A stretch of DNA of 6,523 bases from Actinomycetota bacterium (GTDB taxonomy: Bacteria; Acidobacteriota; Blastocatellia; Chloracidobacteriales; Chloracidobacteriaceae), in assembly GCA_013298335.1 (NCBI GenBank), contig JAAFHI010000204.1:1-6523 (forward strand). The letters run 5' to 3'. The translations under genes were made by a program, and so were the position numbers. Positions 1-4,273 of the stretch are shown one piece after another. The notes beneath the pieces are model-generated. The model saw only the letters and a program-made list of their open reading frames with translations, did not search any database and was not told the origin of the DNA. The first letter of the stretch is position 1, and every line of letters starts with the position of its first letter.

Positions 1-160
1 TGGTATCGACACCGGGTAGAAACGTCTCGGCCAGCGCCCGGATGAATGTGTTCTCCGATTTCGAAAACGTCGCGTCGTTCCTGGCCGAAACTGGTATGGG
101 CAGGATCGCCGCCGCCAGCGCGGCCCCGATGAAGCATCGTCTGTTCAGGCGGTGGTTCAT
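1..160 (-). CDS. Tat-exported protein, N-terminal 53 residues only; gluconate 2-dehydrogenase subunit 3-like
   Basis: This partial gene starts at 160 and runs off the left edge with no stop. Residues 7-12 read RRCFIG, a twin-arginine motif, followed by a hydrophobic alanine-rich stretch (about 11-21) and a plausible cleavage site after PVSA, near residue 26. The mature start contains FIRALAETFLPGVDT (39-53). This matches the 'LadTliPgtdtPGA' style opening of the gluconate 2-dehydrogenase subunit 3 family. Those are small Tat-exported partners that escort or support periplasmic GMC-type flavin dehydrogenases. The start codon overlaps the stop of the glycosyltransferase gene as ATGA (157-160), implying translational coupling. 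The family call is an inference from about 15 residues; the reading frame and Tat-like signal are directly visible. If the call is right, a GMC oxidoreductase gene should lie just beyond the left edge. Confidence 0.6.
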   Translation of the reverse strand, partial: MNHRLNRRCFIGAALAAAILPIPVSARNDATFSKSENTFIRALAETFLPGVDT

Positions 161-1659
161 GCGGTTTCCGCCTTCCACGTCGGATTGCGCCGTCGCGCCC
201 CAAAGTACTGTTCGAGCATCCAGGCCAGAAAAAAGCCCCCGTGGATGAAGAGCAGGCGCGGCGCGGGTTCGATACCCGAACCGTCCGCGTAGATGAGATA
301 GGACGCGAGCGACAACGCGCCATACAAAATCCACGACCGCCTTCCGGCGAGCGCCGCGAGCGGCGAAATCCAGAGGAAGTACCACGGCATGACGGCGGGG
401 CTGAAAAACAGCAGGCCGCCAATGGCGAGCAAAAGCGTTTCGGGAACATGTGCTCCGTCGAGCGCGAAATGACTGCGGAACACGAACAACAGCGAAAGAA
501 GGAGCACGCCGGTGATGATTTTCGCCGCCAGCGTGTGGTCAATCGGCAATCCGCTTGCAATCGTCGTCCACCGGCAGAGTTCAAAGATGCCCGGATTGAA
601 AACCCATTCCCGCGAATAGGCGGAAAGCCCCGCGAAGGAAACATTCGCGTCGAGAAACGGCACGCAGCCCGCGACCAAAACCAGCGCGAACACCGCGATG
701 CCTCTCGTTTTCATTCGGGTCAGGACAAAAGGAAGCAGGATGATCGGCACGAGTTTCACCAGCACCGCGCCGCCCAGCCACGCCCCGACTTCAAGCGGTT
801 TATCGCGCAGTATGGCAACCGCCAGCCCGACCAGCATCAGCGCCATGAGGGCGTCGGCGTGGCCCGTTCCCACGCCCTCCTTCATCATCAGCGGATTCCA
901 GAAATAGACGGCCAGTTTCCACACCGGCAGGTTCAGGCGGCGGAGCGCGAGCAGCAGCAGGCCCGCGACGGCCACGTCGAGCAGCAACAGGGCAAGTTTC
1001 CAGACCAGCACGCTGCCCGGCGCAATCGGATGGACAATCCGGAAAAAAAGTTGAAGCCCTGGCGGATAGATCGTCGGCAGGTCGGGATGGTTGATGTTGT
1101 CGCGGATGTCGCGCCAGCGATCATCGGCCAGCATCCGCGCCATTTCCTCTTCGTTCGGCATGGTCGCGGCTTTGACGTTTTCCTCGATTTCCTCTTCCGA
1201 GTAATTTTCTGGCGCGAATCGGTAGGGATTGATGCCCATCGCCTGCTGGCGACCGTCCCACAGGAATCGCCAGACATCGTGGTCATACATCAGAAAACGG
1301 TTGTAGACGACTTCCCTCCCCATCACGTCGGCTTTCATCTTTGCAACGGTGACGCCGTCCGCAATACCCGCCGGCAACAGAAGGACGCGAAAGCCAACAC
1401 CCACCGCGAGAATGAACCAGGCCACCGTTTGTGGAGAAACGCAGAAATGACGCGCGGACAGGGCATAGAGCGTGCCCGCGTACAAAAGGAAAAGCGAGCC
1501 GAACAGCGCGAGAAACCGGTATACGCCGTCGGGTCCGGTGATGTTGGTCAGGTGAAATCCGGCGTACCAGTAACCCGGCAGCGAGAGCCCCAGCATCGCG
1601 AAGAGCAGGAGGTTCAGGCGTTGTTCGCGCGGTCCTTGCTGACAAACGGGTACATTCAT
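157..1659 (-). CDS. Polytopic membrane glycosyltransferase, GT-C / GT87 (DUF2029)-like
   Basis: This is a 500-residue inner-membrane protein with about ten or more hydrophobic segments, the first near residues 15-34. It resembles polyprenyl-phosphate-sugar-dependent mannosyltransferases. An acidic DHD sits at 126-128 in a non-membrane loop after an early transmembrane segment, followed by WRFLWDGR (130-137) and GINPYRFAP (142-150), where MptB/GT87-type enzymes have 'DDvyRYlWDGr..aGiNPY'. INHPDLPTIYPPG (189-201) is a second typical loop, and a further conserved-looking stretch lies near 252-275 (FWNP..GHAD). Such enzymes transfer a sugar from a lipid-phosphate carrier to a glycan or lipid outside the cytoplasm; the substrate cannot be told here. 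An in-frame TTG at 1719 would add 20 residues, but it would place the N-terminus inside a terminator hairpin, so ATG at 1659 is preferred. No good Shine-Dalgarno precedes that ATG. The gene overlaps the next one by four bases. Confidence 0.85.
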   Translation of the reverse strand: MNVPVCQQGPREQRLNLLLFAMLGLSLPGYWYAGFHLTNITGPDGVYRFLALFGSLFLLYAGTLYALSARHFCVSPQTVAWFILAVGVGFRVLLLPAGIADGVTVAKMKADVMGREVVYNRFLMYDHDVWRFLWDGRQQAMGINPYRFAPENYSEEEIEENVKAATMPNEEEMARMLADDRWRDIRDNINHPDLPTIYPPGLQLFFRIVHPIAPGSVLVWKLALLLLDVAVAGLLLLALRRLNLPVWKLAVYFWNPLMMKEGVGTGHADALMALMLVGLAVAILRDKPLEVGAWLGGAVLVKLVPIILLPFVLTRMKTRGIAVFALVLVAGCVPFLDANVSFAGLSAYSREWVFNPGIFELCRWTTIASGLPIDHTLAAKIITGVLLLSLLFVFRSHFALDGAHVPETLLLAIGGLLFFSPAVMPWYFLWISPLAALAGRRSWILYGALSLASYLIYADGSGIEPAPRLLFIHGGFFLAWMLEQYFGARRRNPTWKAETA

Positions 1660-1669
1660 AATCGGGGCC

Positions 1670-1704
1670 AAAAAAGACCCGCGATCTTGCACCGGATCGC
1701 GGGT
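1670..1704 (-). terminator. Rho-independent terminator after the outer-membrane protein gene
   Basis: Read on the minus strand, a perfect 10-bp stem (1695-1704 paired with 1677-1686) encloses an 8-nt loop. It is followed by C and then six Ts (1675-1670). It begins 28 bp past the TAA of the beta-barrel gene. On the plus strand the hairpin has no following T-run, so it works in one direction only. It closes the DUF547/DUF5666-like/barrel operon. The T-run ends only 10 bp before the glycosyltransferase ATG. Confidence 0.9.
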
Positions 1705-1731
1705 GAAAAAGGGGACCAAACGAAAAACACT

Positions 1732-2748
1732 TTAGAAAAAGCGGCTGACGCCGATGGTGAAGAACGTCCCCGCCGGAGCGTTGCGGCCCGCGGCGGCGAA
1801 CTGGACACCGCCGGTAATGACGGTGCGGGGCGTGACGGAAACACTGGCGAACGGGCCAAGTTTGAACAGTTGGCGGCCCGTCTGGCGGCGGAAATCGGGC
1901 GTCAAACCGGTTGGCGCGCCATTGGCACCGACCGTTCGGGTCGAAAACCCGTCGCCGATGAATATGGTCCGAAAGGGCGTGTCGTAATCGCCCTGCGCGA
2001 CGCCGTCGGCCAGCAGTAAAAGCGAAAACCGCCGCGTCACCGAATAACTCGCCTGGACGTTGAAGATGAACTCGTTGGACGGAGACACCGTGACGCGACG
2101 GCGCGATGCCGGATTGTTGTCAACCACGGCGTCGGTCTGGTTCCCGCGAATCCGGATGCCCGCCTCGCCCCCGATTTTGAACTTCCCGAACCGGCGGCTG
2201 ATCTGGCCCGCGAATTCAAAGTCGTTCGTCCCTTCGTCAATCGGCGAAAGAACCGGCGACTGGGTTTGCTGAAGTTCTTTCGAATTGGCGCTGCTTTTGA
2301 ACCCGAAGCGCGCGGTCAGAAAAAACGGTTCCCGCACGAGGTTGTAGCGAACGTTCACCCGCGCGCTGGCGATGCCGCTCGCTTCCGCGCGACGGGGTTC
2401 GATGAGGTTCTGCGCGCTCAGCCCGACGGTTCGCACCTCGCTCTTGAGAACGATCGGAATCAGGATTTCGACTTCCAGCCGGTTGGTGATGCCGTAGGCC
2501 GCCTGAAACGTCAGCGAATTGTTGGTGAGCGCGCCGTTGGGCGTTCCGGTGGGCGTCAGGCGCGTCCGGTTGCCGTTGAAGTCGAAGCGTTCGTCCGCCG
2601 TGTTTCTCGAAAAGTAGATCGAGGCCAGGCCGTGACCCTTTTGCGATGTTTCCGCCTGCGCGAAACTGACGCCAGTGAGCGCCAGCAAAAGAAGGCCGAG
2701 AAACAGGGCCGACCGCGCGACGAGCCGCAAGAAATGTGGATTGTGCAT
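1732..2748 (-). CDS. Outer-membrane beta-barrel protein, MetA-pathway/transporter-like
   Basis: This 338-residue exported protein has a Sec signal peptide: basic start, hydrophobic core about 14-27, likely cleavage after SFAQA near residue 32. The mature part is a run of alternating amphipathic strands rich in aromatic and Arg/Asn residues. It ends in VSRFF, the terminal aromatic expected of a BAM-inserted outer-membrane barrel. The segment AAYGITNRLEVEILIPIVL resembles the 'yGlTdrlelgl.vPyv' strand of the 'MetA-pathway of phenol degradation' / putative transporter family, which is largely uncharacterised. The start is fixed by an AGGA Shine-Dalgarno (2758-2761) that overlaps the TAG stop of the upstream small gene, so the two are probably translationally coupled. 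A strong terminator follows. The cargo is unknown; a channel or pore for small molecules is the family-based guess. Confidence 0.85.
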   Translation of the reverse strand: MHNPHFLRLVARSALFLGLLLLALTGVSFAQAETSQKGHGLASIYFSRNTADERFDFNGNRTRLTPTGTPNGALTNNSLTFQAAYGITNRLEVEILIPIVLKSEVRTVGLSAQNLIEPRRAEASGIASARVNVRYNLVREPFFLTARFGFKSSANSKELQQTQSPVLSPIDEGTNDFEFAGQISRRFGKFKIGGEAGIRIRGNQTDAVVDNNPASRRRVTVSPSNEFIFNVQASYSVTRRFSLLLLADGVAQGDYDTPFRTIFIGDGFSTRTVGANGAPTGLTPDFRRQTGRQLFKLGPFASVSVTPRTVITGGVQFAAAGRNAPAGTFFTIGVSRFF

Positions 2749-2757
2749 GAGGTTCTT

Positions 2758-2762
2758 TCCTA
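2758..2762 (-). promoter_or_regulatory. Ribosome binding site overlapping the upstream stop codon
   Basis: On the minus strand TAGGA contains both the TAG stop of the small secreted gene and an AGGA Shine-Dalgarno, 9 nt before the ATG of the barrel gene. Ribosomes finishing the first gene are placed to start the second. Confidence 0.7.
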
Positions 2763-3155
2763 CGGCTTTTTCGGTTTGAGCGCCTTTACCTCGACGGCGA
2801 TTTTGTCGCCCTCGCGATACAGCACGCGGACGTTCAGTCCGGCGTTGAAATCGTTGGTGGCCAGCTTCGCTTTTCCTGAAAAGAGCGCTTTGTCCTCGGT
2901 TTTGAACTTTGTTTTTCCATCGAGTGCGATGGTCGTTTCCTTGCCCTTCGCATCACGAACCGTCAGCGAATTTTCACTGATCCTGACGAGTTCGCCGCGA
3001 AGCGACCGGGTGGGGACGAAATCGTCCTTCGCGTCGGGACGGGGCGTGGCGACCGCGCCGCCGCTTCCGCCGGAAGCAAACGCGGGCATCACCGTCGCGC
3101 CGAGTATCGTCGCAGTCAGGGCCACGGCTTTCATGGTTTTCAAAGGGCTGCTCAT
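2760..3155 (-). CDS. Small secreted protein, DUF5666-like beta domain
   Basis: This gene encodes 131 residues. A signal peptide covers about 1-27, with the hydrophobic core at 10-25 and cleavage after PAFA. A Gly/Ser/Ala/Pro-rich linker (28-48) follows, then one small beta-rich domain (about 50-127) ending in a lysine-rich tail. The stretch GELVRISENSLTVRDAKGK and the later INVRV/DKIAVEVKAL-type strands look like DUF5666 and related OB-fold-like periplasmic domains. That match is inferred from pattern, and the function is unknown. The frame stays open upstream to a GTG at 3251, but GGAGAG (3164-3169) with 8-nt spacing and the signal peptide both select ATG 3155. A putative promoter lies just upstream, and the barrel gene follows after 11 bp. 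A periplasmic accessory to the barrel or to the DUF547 protein is plausible. Confidence 0.8.
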   Translation of the reverse strand: MSSPLKTMKAVALTATILGATVMPAFASGGSGGAVATPRPDAKDDFVPTRSLRGELVRISENSLTVRDAKGKETTIALDGKTKFKTEDKALFSGKAKLATNDFNAGLNVRVLYREGDKIAVEVKALKPKKP

Positions 3156-3163
3156 GAGTGTTT

Positions 3164-3169
3164 CTCTCC
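3164..3169 (-). promoter_or_regulatory. Ribosome binding site that fixes the small secreted gene start
   Basis: GGAGAG on the minus strand, 8 nt upstream of ATG 3155. It supports that start over the in-frame GTG at 3251, whose extra 32 residues would bury the signal peptide. Confidence 0.75.
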
Positions 3170-3195
3170 GGTTGAAAGTGTCTGTCACTGGCCGA

Positions 3196-3226
3196 ATATG
3201 CGCCGGGGCGATTCTTTTATTCCCGG
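3196..3226 (-). promoter_or_regulatory. Putative promoter, copy A, for the small secreted gene
   Basis: On the minus strand CCGGGAATAAAA includes GGAATA (3223-3218). After a 16-bp spacer comes GCATAT (3201-3196). A transcript would start near 3189, about 34 nt before ATG 3155. The same GGAATAAA and the same spacing recur twice in the divergent intergenic region. The form (GGAAT-type -35, 16-bp spacer) is what ECF sigma factors use; the specific factor is unknown. This would be an internal promoter letting the last two genes of the operon be made without the DUF547 gene. Confidence 0.5.
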
Positions 3227-3247
3227 AATCAGGAAAAGCCGGTCGAT

Positions 3248-4081
3248 TCACCGCGAGCCGGCGGTGTCGTTCAGTCGCCAGTCATATCCCTGAAATTCGA
3301 CTTTTTTGATTTTTCCCGCGAGGTCGGGCCGGAACTTCGCGACGAAGGCGGCGACATCGCCGAAATCGGCGGCGTACCACTTGAAAATCGGTGAAACCGA
3401 CAGTGCGCCGGTCTTTTCGTTAAAGGCCGCTCCGCGCGTGGCGTCGGTCAGAAACGATTTGGCCGCGTCGTCGAGTTGCGTCTCCAGGCGGGCCGCTTCA
3501 AAGGTCATGGATTGCAGAATCGGGCAGCCGTTCGACGCGCAGTTGATGACGAAATGGATGCGCGGGTCCTTGAAGGTAGGCCGCAGGATGACGTTTTCGA
3601 TGTCGTTGAGCGTGACCTGACGGTTCCCGACCGTGGTGGCGGTGTTCCAGAAATCCTTTGCCTTCGGGTCTTTCAGTTCATCGAAGTTCACGCTCGCGAG
3701 CGGATAGCGGTCGAGCACCTCGCTGACCGTGACCGCGTTGTAGGCGTTGATCCAGAACGCCTTGCGTCCGTTTTCGTCGAGCGTTTCCGGGTTGAAGGCC
3801 GCGAGTTTCTTCAGGTACTCGCCAAGCATGCCGCGGTCGCCGGCATCCTCCCGCCACCGTCGATAATCAACTTTCCCGCTCCTGACGTACTTTCCGAGCA
3901 ACACGCCGAACGGCTGGTGGAGTTCCACGCCGGCTTCGGTTTTCCCAACCGGTTTCGGTGTCGTCGCAGTCCGATCCGTTTCGGGGCTCCCTCCCGGCAC
4001 GGGGGACGGAGTACAGGCCATGCCGGCCAGCGCCGAAACACACAGCAGGGAAGAAAAAATGGACGCGGCACGGATTCGCAT
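3248..4081 (-). CDS. DUF547 domain protein, exported, probable lipoprotein
   Basis: This 277-residue protein carries a signal peptide in its first 22 residues. Cys23 follows GMA, a relaxed lipobox, so lipid attachment is possible but not certain. A Pro/Thr-rich linker (24-45) leads to a DUF547 domain (about 55-245). Its typical marks are FGVLLGKYV..GKVDY (58-73), KAFWINAYNAVTV (107-119), RIHFVINCASNGCP (174-187) and SPIFKWYAADF (230-240). His176, Cys181 and Cys186 form a conserved-looking cluster that could be catalytic or redox active, but the family has no settled biochemical role. The ATG is preceded by GGAG (4093-4096) at 11 nt. Promoter-like copy B lies upstream, and the small secreted gene follows 92 bp downstream on the same strand. 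It is divergent from the membrane redox gene, with which it appears to share promoter type. Confidence 0.9.
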   Translation of the reverse strand: MRIRAASIFSSLLCVSALAGMACTPSPVPGGSPETDRTATTPKPVGKTEAGVELHQPFGVLLGKYVRSGKVDYRRWREDAGDRGMLGEYLKKLAAFNPETLDENGRKAFWINAYNAVTVSEVLDRYPLASVNFDELKDPKAKDFWNTATTVGNRQVTLNDIENVILRPTFKDPRIHFVINCASNGCPILQSMTFEAARLETQLDDAAKSFLTDATRGAAFNEKTGALSVSPIFKWYAADFGDVAAFVAKFRPDLAGKIKKVEFQGYDWRLNDTAGSR

Positions 4082-4128
4082 GAACGGCGGATCTCCACTG
4101 ATGAGGATGAATTTTCTGTCCGCTGAGT

Positions 4129-4159
4129 GAAATCCCCCGTCGGCCTGGTTTATTCCCGG
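4129..4159 (-). promoter_or_regulatory. Putative promoter, copy B, for the DUF547 operon
   Basis: On the minus strand CCGGGAATAAAC includes GGAATA (4156-4151). After 16 bp comes GATTTC (4134-4129). Predicted start of transcription is near 4122, about 40 nt before ATG 4081. The 11-base core CCGGGAATAAA is identical to that of copy A. Confidence 0.5.
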
Positions 4160-4185
4160 CCCCGGAGCGTCAAATTTCTTCCTGA

Positions 4186-4214
4186 CGGAATAAACGGCCC
4201 GGCCAACGGATATG
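4186..4214 (+). promoter_or_regulatory. Putative promoter, copy C, for the membrane redox gene
   Basis: CGGAATAAAC includes GGAATA (4187-4192). After 16 bp comes GATATG (4209-4214). Predicted start of transcription is near 4221, about 53 nt before ATG 4274. It faces away from copy B across a 30-bp gap and shares its GGAATAAAC. Confidence 0.5.
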
Positions 4215-4259
4215 AACGTGTCAGACGCGCAAACCCCGCGTCAGTCCATCCGAAACAAA

Positions 4260-4264
4260 AAGGA
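4260..4264 (+). promoter_or_regulatory. Ribosome binding site of the membrane redox gene
   Basis: AAGGA lies 9 nt before ATG 4274. No in-frame ATG or GTG exists upstream within the intergenic region, so this start is well determined. It matters because the start defines the unusual N-terminal segment of the protein. Confidence 0.75.
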
Positions 4265-4273
4265 CTTCACGAC

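Larger units (their letters stand above)
4082..4273. other. Divergent intergenic region with back-to-back promoter motifs
   Basis: This 192-bp non-coding stretch separates the DUF547 gene (minus) from the membrane redox gene (plus). It holds a 9-bp perfect inverted repeat, GTTTATTCC at 4148-4156 and GGAATAAAC at 4187-4195. Its arms coincide with the -35-like elements of two outward-facing promoters. The arms could alternatively be binding sites for a shared regulator. A short ATG-initiated frame from 4212 is not supported as a gene. Confidence 0.65.

Noticed and set aside
1660..1719. Extended N-terminus of the glycosyltransferase from TTG 1719
   Set aside because: These 20 codons are the terminator hairpin and T-run of the preceding gene, and no ribosome binding site is present.
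241..2019. Long plus-strand open frame of 592 codons opposite the glycosyltransferase and barrel genes
   Set aside because: Its product is a low-complexity Arg/Gln/Glu/His-rich chain with no domain or signal. It runs through a terminator hairpin and lies opposite two well-formed genes. It is a GC-bias shadow.
3156..3251. GTG 3251 start for the small secreted protein
   Set aside because: It would add 32 residues before a typical signal peptide and overlap the promoter-like motif. ATG 3155 has a good ribosome binding site.
2266..3309. Plus-strand open frame of 347 codons opposite the barrel, small secreted and DUF547 genes
   Set aside because: It crosses gene boundaries and putative promoter A and shows no family signature. 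The minus strand has signal peptides and matched ribosome binding sites.
3476..4126. Plus-strand open frame of 216 codons opposite the DUF547 gene
   Set aside because: It is a shadow of a gene with clear DUF547 motifs, and has no signal or domain of its own.
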